Assembly (NCBI GenBank): GCA_001916715.1
Contig: MNSZ01000049.1
Span: 1 to 51,627 of the forward strand
Direction: 5' to 3'
Source of the DNA: Firmicutes bacterium CAG:24053_14
Lineage (GTDB): Bacteria > Bacillota > Clostridia > Oscillospirales > Oscillospiraceae
Length of the DNA stretch: 51,627 nucleotides
Positions 1 to 7,344 of this stretch are shown piece by piece; the stretch's first letter is position 1, and each line of letters starts with the position of its first letter. The position numbers and the translations under genes are program-made. Under the pieces are notes generated by a model. It was given only the letters and a program-made list of their open reading frames with translations. It was not told the origin of the DNA and searched no databases.

Positions 1-53
1 CGATGGAGGACAAAATCAAGCGTCTGCTCCGTGAGGAAGTCCGCAAAATGTGA
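1..53 (+). CDS. C-terminal fragment of an unidentified protein
   Basis: The window opens inside an open frame whose last residues are EDKIKRLLREEVRKM followed by TGA at 51-53. The lysine/arginine/glutamate-rich tail looks like the end of a soluble protein, but too little is present to assign a family. A methionine codon at 3-5 is probably internal, since no Shine-Dalgarno can be judged. The other frames in this stretch are also short, so this is a tentative call. Confidence 0.35.
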   Translation, partial: MEDKIKRLLREEVRKM

Positions 54-89
54 CTTCTTTTTGAATTTGATGAAAAAGTCCTTGACTTT

Positions 90-453
90 TCGTCTCTGGC
101 GGAACGGATAAATCCGTTTTTTCAGTGACGCTTTTACGCCGATACCAATACGGCTATTGCGTCAGCACGACCGGAAGCTACTGGCAAAACCATAGCGAGC
201 GGAACGGATAAATCCGTTCCCTACGAGCGACCGTTGGCCGCAGCGGAGAGCTAATAGCTGATAGTTAATAGGCTTTTATTCAACCCCCTCGGCAGCAAGC
301 TGCCTGCTCCCCTTGACAGGAGAGCCAATGGGGTGCGGTGCAAAACTCAGCATCGCACTTGCGTTACGCGAAACGTCACGGTTTCCTCCAACGTTCCGAA
401 CCGGGCAACCGGAGATATATGTATCCGTAGCAGCCCCAATTCGCCTCTAAAAA
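90..453. repeat. Intergenic composite repeat, cluster 1
   Basis: Non-coding stretch made of repeat modules also found elsewhere in the window. It holds two copies of the GGAACGGATAAATCCGTTCC palindrome (the first with a changed 3' end), the module with GCTAATAGCTGATAGTTAATAG, the CCTCGGCAGC...GCTGCCTGC module, and the right terminus CGCCTCTAAAAA at 442-453. Its left limit is blurred: a TTTTTTCAGTGACGC terminus lies at about 116, with part of a palindrome before it. The cluster lies downstream of htrA, just beyond that gene's terminator. Confidence 0.8.
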
Positions 454-460
454 GAAAAAA

Positions 461-492
461 CAAAAGACCGCAGCCTGAGCTGCGGCCTTTTG
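461..492 (-). terminator. Rho-independent terminator of htrA
   Basis: A 14-bp stem (461-474 with 479-492, one G-U-type mismatch, loop CTGA) is followed on the minus strand by a T-rich run (A-rich on the plus strand at 450-460). A second hairpin, TCGGGAGG...CCTCCCGA (519-546), lies between it and the htrA stop codon and may add stability to the transcript end. Confidence 0.85.
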
Positions 493-570
493 TTTTGGAG
501 AAATAGAGAGGATATATGTCGGGAGGAAGAGAGAGAACCCTCCCGATAAAGGAGAAGAAACATAGCGTGG

Positions 571-1938
571 TTATTGCTTCGGAATGCCGGAGGCTCCGAA
601 TTCGCTGACGCCGTTCGTCCCGGACTCGGGCTTCGACTCGTCGAAGGTGATATTCAGCGTCGCGTACTCGCCGCCGCGATAGACGACGATGTCGGTGCTT
701 TGACCGGCTTTGAAGTTTTTGACTGCGGCATTGAGGTCAGAGTAGCCTCCGATGGCCTCGCCGCCGACTTCGGTGATTATATCACCGGCAGCCAGCCCCG
801 ATTTCTCGGCGCATCCGCCGGATTCGACGTTGTACACATACGCGCCCTCGGGCATGTTGTAGTACTGCGCATACATTGATGTGTAGCGGTTGTCGATGTT
901 GACGCCCATATAAGCCTTGCCGCTGACGTAGCCCTTGGTGATGAGCTCGTTTGCGATATCGGCTGCGTCGTTTATCGGGATCGCAAAGCCCAGACCCTCA
1001 ACTCCGGAGGAGCCGACCTTTGCCGTTGCAATGCCGATGACCTCGCCGCTTTCATTGTAAACAGGTCCGCCGGAGTTGCCGGAATTGATGGCGGCATCGA
1101 ACTGGAACATGTTTATCGGGGCGCTGCTGTGGTCGGTCGTGATGCTGCGGTCAAGCGCACTGACACGGCCGGAGGTCATCGAAAAATCAAGCTCGCCGAG
1201 CGGATTGCCGATGGCAAAAACACTGTCGCCCACGGCGATATCGTCGCTGTTGCCGATCGTGGCCGGAGTCAGATCCGATGCGTCGATCTTCAGCACGGCA
1301 ACGTCGTTGTCCTCGTCGAAGCCGACGATCTTGGCTTCGTAGCTCGATTTATCCTTGAACAGGACGCTGACCTTGTAGCCGCTTTCTTGTGCCGACTCGA
1401 TAACGTGATAGTTCGTCAGTATATATCCGTCGGCGGTTATTACAAATCCGGTTCCGGCGACCGCGCTTGCGCTCCGCTGGCCGAATATGTTGGCATAGGT
1501 GCTTTCAAGCGAAACGCCCACTGTCTGCCGGCAGCCGAGCTCGTATATCTCGTTTGCCGAGGCGGTTTCGGTGCTGACCTTCTTGATGTTGGTCGTGCTG
1601 ACGATGGGTTTGGTGGTATCGCCGGTCGGCGCGTCGGCCGCGATGCTGCCCTTGACTGCGTTCCATGAAATGAAGCCGCCGGCAAGGCCGCCGACGAGTG
1701 CGCACACAAGGCACAGACACGCCGTTTTCAGTGTGCCGCTGCGATGTGCGCTGCCCGACTTCTCGCGAGGCTTCTTTTCCTCGGGAGCGTAGTAGTTCGG
1801 CACTTCGGTCGCTTCATCCTGCGGGACGAATTCCGCGTCCTCATACAACCGCTGCTCGGGCCGCACGAAGTGATACTCACCGTCAATTCCGGTGTCGTCG
1901 GACGAAGCATGTGTTCTTTTGTCTCTGTTATCGTCCAT
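571..1938 (-). CDS. htrA: HtrA/DegP-like serine protease with PDZ domain
   Basis: 455-aa membrane-anchored envelope protease for misfolded extracytoplasmic proteins. Residues 1-68 are a charged cytoplasmic tail, about 69-92 a single transmembrane helix, 130-325 a trypsin-like (S1C) domain with catalytic H178 (TNYHV), D212 (DNDVAVL) and S289 (NSGNSGGP), and about 345-440 one PDZ domain (GLAAGDIITEVGG). Size and order fit the Firmicute HtrA/YyxA family. The ATG at 1938 was chosen over an upstream in-frame ATG because GGAGG lies 5 bp before it. The gene is monocistronic, with a terminator downstream. The upstream side meets a repeat cluster at 2037. I saw no convincing promoter in the 98 bp between them and no obvious regulator site. 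Confidence 0.93.
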   Translation of the reverse strand: MDDNRDKRTHASSDDTGIDGEYHFVRPEQRLYEDAEFVPQDEATEVPNYYAPEEKKPREKSGSAHRSGTLKTACLCLVCALVGGLAGGFISWNAVKGSIAADAPTGDTTKPIVSTTNIKKVSTETASANEIYELGCRQTVGVSLESTYANIFGQRSASAVAGTGFVITADGYILTNYHVIESAQESGYKVSVLFKDKSSYEAKIVGFDEDNDVAVLKIDASDLTPATIGNSDDIAVGDSVFAIGNPLGELDFSMTSGRVSALDRSITTDHSSAPINMFQFDAAINSGNSGGPVYNESGEVIGIATAKVGSSGVEGLGFAIPINDAADIANELITKGYVSGKAYMGVNIDNRYTSMYAQYYNMPEGAYVYNVESGGCAEKSGLAAGDIITEVGGEAIGGYSDLNAAVKNFKAGQSTDIVVYRGGEYATLNITFDESKPESGTNGVSEFGASGIPKQ

Positions 1939-2036
1939 GACGGCCTCCGTCCTTGCTCGTTTCGATCTTGTGAGTTTATAATACACATTCTTTATGACAA
2001 AGGCATGAACAAAAAAGAAAAATTCTATAAACACTT

Positions 2037-2716
2037 ATTTTTAGAGGCGAATTGGGGCTGCTACGGATACGGTGATTGCGTGAACCCGGTGTCGAGGGCG
2101 CGTGCAAAACCGTGGCTGCCGCGCGTAACGCAAGTGCGCTGCTGAATTTTGCACCGCACCCCATTGTCTTCCCCTTGCGGAGCTTAAGGGGAAGATGCCG
2201 CTTGCGGCAGATGAGGTGTAAATATATCTGCGCCGTAGGCGCTACATTGTTGACATATGTATCGGTTTTGCCTGTACCAAAATCTATAGTCGTAGGGAAC
2301 GGATTTATCCGTTCCGCTGTGATGGTTTAGTTGGCAGTTTCCGGTCGGGATACCGCAATATATGTATTTGTACAATGTGAATGCGCCTCTAAAAAAGCGC
2401 CACTGAAAAAATGTGGCGGTTAGCACCGCAGATTTAATAACACCTCATCCGTCACCAAGGTGACACCTTCCCCTCAAGCTACGCAGGGGAAGGCAAAAGG
2501 ACGGTCTGTGACCGCCCCAATGAATGATGAATAATTAATAGTGAATAATGAATAATTGCGGTGTGCCTGCGGCACGGATTTAAATTCATTCGCCCTCTGG
2601 GCGAATACCTAACTTTTTCACTTTTACCTTTTACTTATTACTTAGCAGACGCAGTCTGCGCTGCCGGGCTACCAGAGATATATGTATCCGTGACTGCGTC
2701 AAAGCGCCACTAAAAA
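2037..2716. repeat. Intergenic composite repeat, cluster 2 (two elements in tandem)
   Basis: A first element runs from TTTTTTAGAGGCG (2037) to GCGCCTCTAAAAA (about 2397) and includes the GGAACGGATTTATCCGTTCC palindrome and the CTTCCCC...GGGGAAG module. A second follows at once, with CACCTCATCCGTCACC, CCTTCCCCTCAAGCT...GGGGAAGG, an AT-rich GAATAATGAATAATT stretch, and an end at GCGCCACTAAAAAA (about 2716). It fills the whole gap between htrA and the ferredoxin terminator. I see no gene in it. Confidence 0.8.
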
Positions 2717-2752
2717 AGAAAAAAATCGAGAGGACGGACGAACCGTACTCTC
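2713..2752 (-). terminator. Terminator of the ferredoxin gene
   Basis: The stem GAGAG/CTCTC plus ACGG/CCGT (2728-2752, loop ACGAA) is followed on the minus strand by a T run (plus-strand A run 2713-2725). It begins 22 bp after the ferredoxin stop codon. Confidence 0.75.
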
Positions 2753-2773
2753 GGTTTTTTTCTCGATTGGGAC

Positions 2774-2941
2774 TTAGCCCTCAATTGCCTCTGCGGGGCA
2801 CTGAGCTGCGCACGCACCGCACTCAAGGCACTTGCTGGGGTCGATCTCGTAGTGAAGCTCGCCCATAGAGATAGCTTCGGCAGGGCACTGAGCTGCGCAT
2901 GCACCGCAGGACAGGCACTCGTCGGTAATTACAAAAGCCAT
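2774..2941 (-). CDS. 2[4Fe-4S] ferredoxin
   Basis: 55-aa clostridial-type ferredoxin, a cytoplasmic low-potential electron carrier. Two CxxCxxCxxxCP motifs are visible: CLSCGACAAQCP (residues 9-20) and CLECGACAAQCP (38-49), each followed by AEAI, so both clusters should be intact. Length is typical for the family. The ATG at 2941 follows GGAGG with a 6-bp spacer. It is a monocistronic gene with its own promoter (about 3007-3034) and terminator. In this window it is the only free electron carrier, so it is a possible electron donor for the activation of the dehydratase subunits at 8-11 kb, but that link is inference. Confidence 0.95.
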   Translation of the reverse strand: MAFVITDECLSCGACAAQCPAEAISMGELHYEIDPSKCLECGACAAQCPAEAIEG

Positions 2942-3006
2942 GATGTAACCTCCATAAGAAATTTGCTCAATAGGAAATCAGGTCTTTGCCTATGTCTTGC
3001 AAGTGC

Positions 3007-3034
3007 ATTGTAACACATAATCGCAAAAATGCAA
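3007..3034 (-). promoter_or_regulatory. Probable sigma-A promoter of the ferredoxin gene
   Basis: On the minus strand, TTGCAT (-35, 3029-3034) and TACAAT (-10, 3007-3012) are separated by 16 bp and lie 66 bp upstream of the ferredoxin ATG. Confidence 0.55.
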
Positions 3035-3064
3035 ATGTAAATTTGCAGTTAATAACTATTATTT

Positions 3065-3092
3065 TTGCAATTTGGCAATAATCCCGTATACG
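3065..3092 (+). promoter_or_regulatory. Possible promoter of clpC
   Basis: TTGCAA (3065-3070), a 16-bp spacer and TATACG (3087-3092). If used, the transcript has a leader of about 195 nt before the TTG start of clpC. No CtsR-type or CIRCE-type operator was recognised around it. Confidence 0.4.
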
Positions 3093-3123
3093 ACAGTATC
3101 GGCGCGGCCGATATACTAAAATA

Positions 3124-3277
3124 TAAGCTGACGAGAATTGAACCCATATCGCCTGTCAGCGCGCCCTTTCGGCTGTTTTCGCTTTTTTTGTCTTGATGGG
3201 CGCCGGCCCACCTGCACCAAAGGAAGCCGAAAATATCTCGAAAAGCACAGATGACAGATGCTTCGCCTGTCAGCTTA
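3124..3277 (+). other. Structured leader upstream of clpC
   Basis: The ends TAAGCTGAC (3124-3132) and GTCAGCTTA (3269-3277) pair perfectly and enclose about 136 nt. Inside are GCGCCC...GGGCGC arms and two direct copies of TCGCCTGTCAGC. The closing arm ends 12 bp before the Shine-Dalgarno of clpC. On the opposite strand the element has a tRNA-like outline: a 7-bp acceptor-like stem, a GACAG/CTGTC stem-loop after it and a T-arm-like ATGGG-TTCAATT-CTCGT. The body does not fold as a normal tRNA. The same closing sequence recurs before the PAP2 gene (7244-7286). Function unknown. Confidence 0.45.
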
Positions 3278-3296
3278 CCCAAGGGGGAACGAAACT

Positions 3297-5561
3297 TTGA
3301 AGAACAACGAGAAATTCACCGAAAAGGCCGAGGGCGCGATCGAGCAGGCGCGGCTTGCCGCGTTCGGCCTTGGCCACAGCTATGTGGGAACGGAGCATTT
3401 GCTGCTGGGCATACTGCGAGAGCGTGCCGGACTCGGCGCGAGAATACTGCGCGACCGCGGCCTGAGCGAGCACAGCCTGAAGGACGCTATAAGCCGCGCA
3501 AACGGCACCGGCGAGCCGGGAGTTCCGACGCAGGGACTCACAAAGCACGCATGGCAGGCGATCGAAAAGGCCGCATCGGACGCCGCGCGCTTAGGCCACA
3601 GCTATATCGGCACGGAGCATCTGCTGCTGGGCATACTGCGGCAGCCCGATTGCGGCGGCGCGCGTGCGCTGGCCGCGGCAGGGCTGAGCGTAAACGATAT
3701 CTACACCGACATCCTTGCCGTGTTCGGAACAGGCTCCTTCAAGCCGCGCAGTCAGCCGCCAGTGCAGCCGAAGGCTACAGTTAAGCACAGCGAAACGCGC
3801 ATTCTCGATCAGTACAGCCGCGACCTCACGATGCTTGCCGCCTCGGGAAGCTTCGACCCCGTCATCGGCCGCGACGAGGAGATACGCCGCAGCGTTCAGA
3901 TCCTATCGCGCCGCAGCAAGAACAATCCGGTGCTCATCGGCGAGCCGGGCGTTGGCAAGACCGCCGTGGCCGAGGGCATAGCCGCTTATATCGCAGGCTC
4001 CGACGCGCCCGACAGCATGGCCGGCAAGCGCCTTGTGGCGCTCGATCTTCCGGCGCTGCTTGCCGGAACAAAGTACCGCGGCGACTTCGAGGAGAGAGTC
4101 AAGGCGGTGCTCAAGGACGTGAAAAAAGCCGGCGACGTGATACTTTTCATCGACGAGATGCACACCATGATCGGCGCGGGCAGCGCCGAGGGCGCGATCG
4201 ACGCGGCAAACATCCTAAAGCCGGCGCTCGGCCGGGGCGAGGTGCAGATAATCGGCGCGACCACGCCCGAGGAGTACCGCCGCCATATCGAAAAGGACGC
4301 AGCGCTCGAGCGCAGATTCCAGCCGGTGAAGATAGCCGAGCCGTCGCGCGGCGACAGTCTGAAAATGCTCGGCGCGGTGCGGCAGAGCCTTGAAAAGCAC
4401 CACGGCGTGAAGATATCGGACGCGGCTCTCACGGCGGCGGTCGATCTCTCCGCGCGGTATATTAACGACCGCTTCCTGCCGGACAAGGCCATCGACCTTG
4501 CCGACGAGGCGGCCGCGCACATCCGCGTTTCCGGCGGCGGTCTGGTAACGGCCGAGGACATTGCCGGGATAGTGTCGATGTGGACGGGCATTCCCGTGGC
4601 GAATCTCAGCGCCGACGAGACAAAGCGCCTGTGCAATATGGAGAGTATACTCCACCGCCGCGTGATCGGCCAGAACGAGGCCGTCACGGCCGTGTCGCGC
4701 GCTATCCGCCGCGGCAGGGTGGGGCTTTCAGACCCCGACCGGCCGATAGGCAGCTTTCTGTTCCTCGGGCCGACGGGCGTTGGCAAAACCGAGCTGTGCC
4801 GCGCCCTCGCCGAGGCCGTTTTCGGCGAAAGCGACGCGATGATAAGGCTCGACATGTCCGAATACATGGAAAAGCATGCGGTCAGCAAGCTCATCGGCTC
4901 GCCTCCGGGCTATGTCGGCTATGAGGACGGCGGCCAGCTCACCGAGCGCGTGCGGCGCAAGCCGTGGTCGGTCGTGCTGTTTGACGAGATCGAAAAGGCG
5001 CACGAGGACGTGTGGGGCATCCTGCTCCAGATCATGGACGACGGCAGACTAACAGACTCCGCCGGGCGCGTCGTGAGCTTCCGCAACACGATCATCGTCA
5101 TGACCTCGAACGTCGGCGCAAAGTCGATAAGCGACGGCCGGCCGCGCATGGGCTTTACGCCTGACGGCGGCGATGAGGCGCAGCTCATGCGCGCGCGCAT
5201 AAACGAGGAGCTGCGCCGGACCTTCAAGCCCGAGTTTTTGAACCGCATCGACGAGACGATCGTTTTCCGCAGGCTCAGCCGCGCCGAGATACGCAGCATC
5301 GCCGAGCGCATGCTGCTGACGGTGGCCGAGCGCTTCAAGGCGCTGGGCATGACGCTTTCCGTGCCCGATCAGGTCGTGGATTTCCTCGCCGAGCGCGGCT
5401 ACGACGAGAAATACGGCGCGCGTCCGCTGCGCCGCGCGATACGCAGCATGATCGAGGATAAGGCCGCCGAACTTATGCTTACCGACAGCCTTGGCCGCGG
5501 CGACACCGTGCAGGCGCGTATCGACGGCAACGAATTGATTTTGACAAAGCACGGCGTTTAG
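3297..5561 (+). CDS. clpC: ClpA/ClpC-type AAA+ unfoldase without middle domain
   Basis: 754-aa ATP-dependent unfoldase that feeds substrates to ClpP. Two Clp_N repeats (residues about 5-75 and 80-145, each with LGHSY(V/I)GTEHLLLGIL) are followed by D1 with Walker A GEPGVGKT (215-222) and Walker B LFIDE (283-287), then D2 with GPTGVGKT (491-498) and VLFDEIEKAH (560-569). The tripeptide MGF (618-620) sits where ClpP-binding loops carry IGF/VGF. ClpC normally has a 45-50-residue coiled middle domain after D1 that binds MecA/McsB. Here DEAAAHIRVSGG runs straight into TAEDIAGIVSMWTGIPV, so that domain is absent, as in ClpA. The TTG at 3297 was chosen because AAGGGGG lies 9 bp before it and the protein then begins MKNNEKFTEKA like the family; an ATG at 3258 has no such support. 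No ctsR, mcsA or mcsB is adjacent. Confidence 0.9.
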   Translation: MKNNEKFTEKAEGAIEQARLAAFGLGHSYVGTEHLLLGILRERAGLGARILRDRGLSEHSLKDAISRANGTGEPGVPTQGLTKHAWQAIEKAASDAARLGHSYIGTEHLLLGILRQPDCGGARALAAAGLSVNDIYTDILAVFGTGSFKPRSQPPVQPKATVKHSETRILDQYSRDLTMLAASGSFDPVIGRDEEIRRSVQILSRRSKNNPVLIGEPGVGKTAVAEGIAAYIAGSDAPDSMAGKRLVALDLPALLAGTKYRGDFEERVKAVLKDVKKAGDVILFIDEMHTMIGAGSAEGAIDAANILKPALGRGEVQIIGATTPEEYRRHIEKDAALERRFQPVKIAEPSRGDSLKMLGAVRQSLEKHHGVKISDAALTAAVDLSARYINDRFLPDKAIDLADEAAAHIRVSGGGLVTAEDIAGIVSMWTGIPVANLSADETKRLCNMESILHRRVIGQNEAVTAVSRAIRRGRVGLSDPDRPIGSFLFLGPTGVGKTELCRALAEAVFGESDAMIRLDMSEYMEKHAVSKLIGSPPGYVGYEDGGQLTERVRRKPWSVVLFDEIEKAHEDVWGILLQIMDDGRLTDSAGRVVSFRNTIIVMTSNVGAKSISDGRPRMGFTPDGGDEAQLMRARINEELRRTFKPEFLNRIDETIVFRRLSRAEIRSIAERMLLTVAERFKALGMTLSVPDQVVDFLAERGYDEKYGARPLRRAIRSMIEDKAAELMLTDSLGRGDTVQARIDGNELILTKHGV

Positions 5562-5598
5562 TTTATAATGCTTTCCATGATTTTTACGGAGGACAATT

Positions 5599-5991
5599 AT
5601 GGATAAGCAGAGGTTTATAAATGAAGTCAATACGCGCTGCGAATTTAATAAATATAATCATATTTTTGCTACCGATATTGAGCCGGAGCTTGCTGTAGTC
5701 GAGGCCGAGCTTCGCCCCGAGTCGATGAATCCTCTCGGCATGGCGCACGGCGGCTTTGTGTATTCAATGTGCGATATCGCCGCCGGAGTCGTTGTTTCTC
5801 AGTATGCCGGAAAATTCGTAACGCTCAGCGGCAATCTGTATTTCATGCGCCCGGGCAAGGGCAAAAAGCTCCGCTGCGAAGCGCAAATAATAAAGCGCGG
5901 CCGCACCGTCAACGTCGTTGACACCTGCGTTTTTGACGACAGCGGCGCCGTCACCGCCAAGGGCACGTTTGAGATCTATATAATGGAGTAA
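5599..5991 (+). CDS. PaaI-family hotdog thioesterase
   Basis: 130-aa single-domain hotdog protein expected to hydrolyse acyl-CoA (often aromatic or short-chain) thioesters in the cytoplasm. The family signature is GMAHGGFVYSMCDIAAG (residues 47-63), with H50-G51-G52 and the acidic D59 on the hotdog helix, followed by the strands LSGNLYFMRPGKGKKLRCEA and KGTFEIYIME. Length is typical. The ATG follows GGAGGA at a good distance, 37 bp after clpC, so it may be co-transcribed with clpC. A bidirectional terminator follows 17 bp after the stop codon. The substrate cannot be told from sequence. Confidence 0.88.
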   Translation: MDKQRFINEVNTRCEFNKYNHIFATDIEPELAVVEAELRPESMNPLGMAHGGFVYSMCDIAAGVVVSQYAGKFVTLSGNLYFMRPGKGKKLRCEAQIIKRGRTVNVVDTCVFDDSGAVTAKGTFEIYIME

Positions 5992-6002
5992 GCTGACGAA
6001 AC

Positions 6003-6037
6003 AAAAAAGAGTGCAGACACTGTCTGCACTCTTTTTT
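6003..6037. terminator. Bidirectional rho-independent terminator
   Basis: The perfect inverted repeat GAGTGCAGACA/TGTCTGCACTC (6009-6031) is flanked by A6 on the left and T6 on the right. It can serve the thioesterase on the plus strand and the small secreted protein gene on the minus strand. Confidence 0.9.
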
Positions 6038-6070
6038 ACATTAATTTACATCAAGACTTTTTGCAACCGA

Positions 6071-6490
6071 TCAGGGCTTTACGGAGTCTGCAATGCTGCC
6101 GAGGTAGTCCTTGAGGCCGTCAACAAAGGTCTTGGGGGTATTGAGTATGCCCTCGACATCGCCCTTGTCGTATGCCCGGCCGATATCCTCGAGCATGCCG
6201 ACGAAATCATCGGTCGCGCTCTCAACGCCGGCCTCGACCTTATCGCCGTAATTCCAAAGGTTTTCGAGCTTATCGACGTCAACGCCGACCTTCTCGCCGA
6301 CGGTCGCCTTGATCTCGCCGAGCTTTGCGGAAACGGTCGCGTGGGTCTTTTCGACTGCGGATGCTACACTGCTGTCTGCCGTGCTGTTGTCGGCAAGGCT
6401 TACGGGAGCAAAAACGACTGCCAGAAGCAAAACCGCTGCCAGCGCCGCCGCAAGAATCATAACAGCATTCTTTTTAAGAGTGTTGGTCAT
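6071..6490 (-). CDS. Small secreted or membrane-anchored helical protein, unrecognised
   Basis: 139 aa. An N-terminal hydrophobic segment (residues about 9-33) follows MTNTLKKN and ends in SLADNS, which could be a signal peptide or an uncleaved anchor. The rest is a short, acidic, mostly helical domain (SAVEKTHATVSAKLGEIKATVGEKVGVDVDKLENLW...). I do not recognise the family. The ATG at 6490 is preceded by GGAGGG; an ATG 51 bp upstream lacks this. Its own promoter is visible at 6553-6581, and a bidirectional terminator lies just beyond its stop codon. A role outside the membrane is inferred from the N terminus only. Confidence 0.75.
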   Translation of the reverse strand: MTNTLKKNAVMILAAALAAVLLLAVVFAPVSLADNSTADSSVASAVEKTHATVSAKLGEIKATVGEKVGVDVDKLENLWNYGDKVEAGVESATDDFVGMLEDIGRAYDKGDVEGILNTPKTFVDGLKDYLGSIADSVKP

Positions 6491-6552
6491 AATTTTCCCT
6501 CCATTTTTACGGTTTTTGTTCAGAACTATACTTTTTCCCATTGATAATATAG

Positions 6553-6581
6553 ATTAAACCATATCATGGAGCAGATTGCAA
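6553..6581 (-). promoter_or_regulatory. Probable promoter of the small secreted protein gene
   Basis: Minus strand: TTGCAA (6576-6581), 17-bp spacer, TTTAAT (6553-6558). The -35 box overlaps the last codons of the PAP2 gene upstream, so the two genes can be transcribed separately. Confidence 0.6.
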
Positions 6582-7226
6582 GAGTTTTTTATTGATTTTA
6601 ATAAATATTTTCCAAACGGGCAGTTTTTGTCCCAGAACGAATGCCAGCTCGCCGAAGAATATGCCGCCGATAACGTCGGCGATGACGTGCTGCTTAACAA
6701 ACAGCGTTGACAGGCACACGAGCACCGTAAACACGGCGCAGAACACCCTGTACCACAGCTTTGCGCCGGGCGAGCTCAGCGACTGGCGGAACACGAGATA
6801 GGCGAACAGGCAGTGCATCGACGGGAAGCAGTTCGTCGGTGTGTCGAAAAAATACACAAGCGACAGCACCCCTGTAAAGAAGTCGCTGACAGCAAGCTCG
6901 GGGCGCGTGATGCAGCTGGGAAACGCGATGAATATGACACAGCAGATGATTTCGGCAATGATGACGCCCGAGGCAAAGCGGAAACAGAGCTCTTCATCCT
7001 GCCGCGCGGCGAACAGAAGGCCCATCATCCAAAACAGGAACGTTACGACATATATGACCACCCACTCGGGGCGCAGCGGTATCAGCGCGTCAAGCCCGAG
7101 CGTCACGTCAAACGCGCGAGAGAAATCTGCCAGGTTTTTTGAGCCCAGCCACACCGCGGCGTGCATTGCCGCGATCGCAAGCAGCGGCGCAACGGCGTAC
7201 TTATGTATTATCGTCGTTTTTTGCAT
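6564..7226 (-). CDS. PAP2-superfamily integral membrane phosphatase/phosphotransferase
   Basis: 220 aa with about six transmembrane helices. The PAP2 signature is split: PSMH (residues 135-138, in TNCFPSMHC) and H180-VIAD-VIGG (H180, D184), matching the catalytic histidines and aspartate of the family. It probably acts on a lipid phosphate at the outer face of the membrane (phosphatidate, isoprenoid diphosphate or a head-group transfer as in Aur1-like proteins). The substrate is not deducible. AGGAG precedes the ATG at 7226. The transcript appears to start near 7306 and carries a strong 14-bp hairpin immediately before the Shine-Dalgarno. Confidence 0.85.
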   Translation of the reverse strand: MQKTTIIHKYAVAPLLAIAAMHAAVWLGSKNLADFSRAFDVTLGLDALIPLRPEWVVIYVVTFLFWMMGLLFAARQDEELCFRFASGVIIAEIICCVIFIAFPSCITRPELAVSDFFTGVLSLVYFFDTPTNCFPSMHCLFAYLVFRQSLSSPGAKLWYRVFCAVFTVLVCLSTLFVKQHVIADVIGGIFFGELAFVLGQKLPVWKIFIKINKKLLQSAP

Positions 7227-7243
7227 ATACTTCTCCTGAGCTG

Positions 7244-7286
7244 TAAGCTGACGAGAGCCGATACGTGTTCGACTCTCGTCAGCTTA
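7244..7286 (-). other. 5' leader hairpin of the PAP2 gene
   Basis: TAAGCTGACGAGAG (7244-7257) pairs perfectly with CTCTCGTCAGCTTA (7273-7286), loop about 15 nt. In the minus-strand transcript it lies between the predicted start point and the Shine-Dalgarno, whose AGGAG begins about 10 nt later. The stem sequence matches the closing stem of the clpC leader, and TAAGCTGACGA also occurs at the thioesterase stop codon (5990). There is no U run, so it is not a standard terminator. Confidence 0.7.
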
Positions 7287-7312
7287 ACTGTATGATTCGA
7301 GACCGTACAGCA

Positions 7313-7342
7313 ACTATAACCCCTACTTCTCGCCCCTGTCAA
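7313..7342 (-). promoter_or_regulatory. Sigma-A promoter of the PAP2 gene
   Basis: Minus strand: perfect TTGACA (7337-7342), 18-bp spacer, TATAGT (7313-7318). It lies at the very edge of repeat cluster 3. Confidence 0.7.
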
Positions 7343-7344
7343 GG

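Noticed and set aside
1939..2036. Promoter of htrA
   Set aside because: TATTATAAA and TTGTCA are present on the minus strand, but the spacing (about 11-14 bp) is unsuitable and no better pair was found.
3124..3277. tRNA or tmRNA gene on the minus strand
   Set aside because: Acceptor-like and T-arm-like ends are present, but there is no anticodon arm of normal size and no CCA or tag-coding region, so I list it only as a structured leader.
3050..3296. CtsR or CIRCE operator before clpC
   Set aside because: Neither the tandem heptad GGTCAAA nor the TTAGCACTC-N9-GAGTGCTAA inverted repeat is visible.
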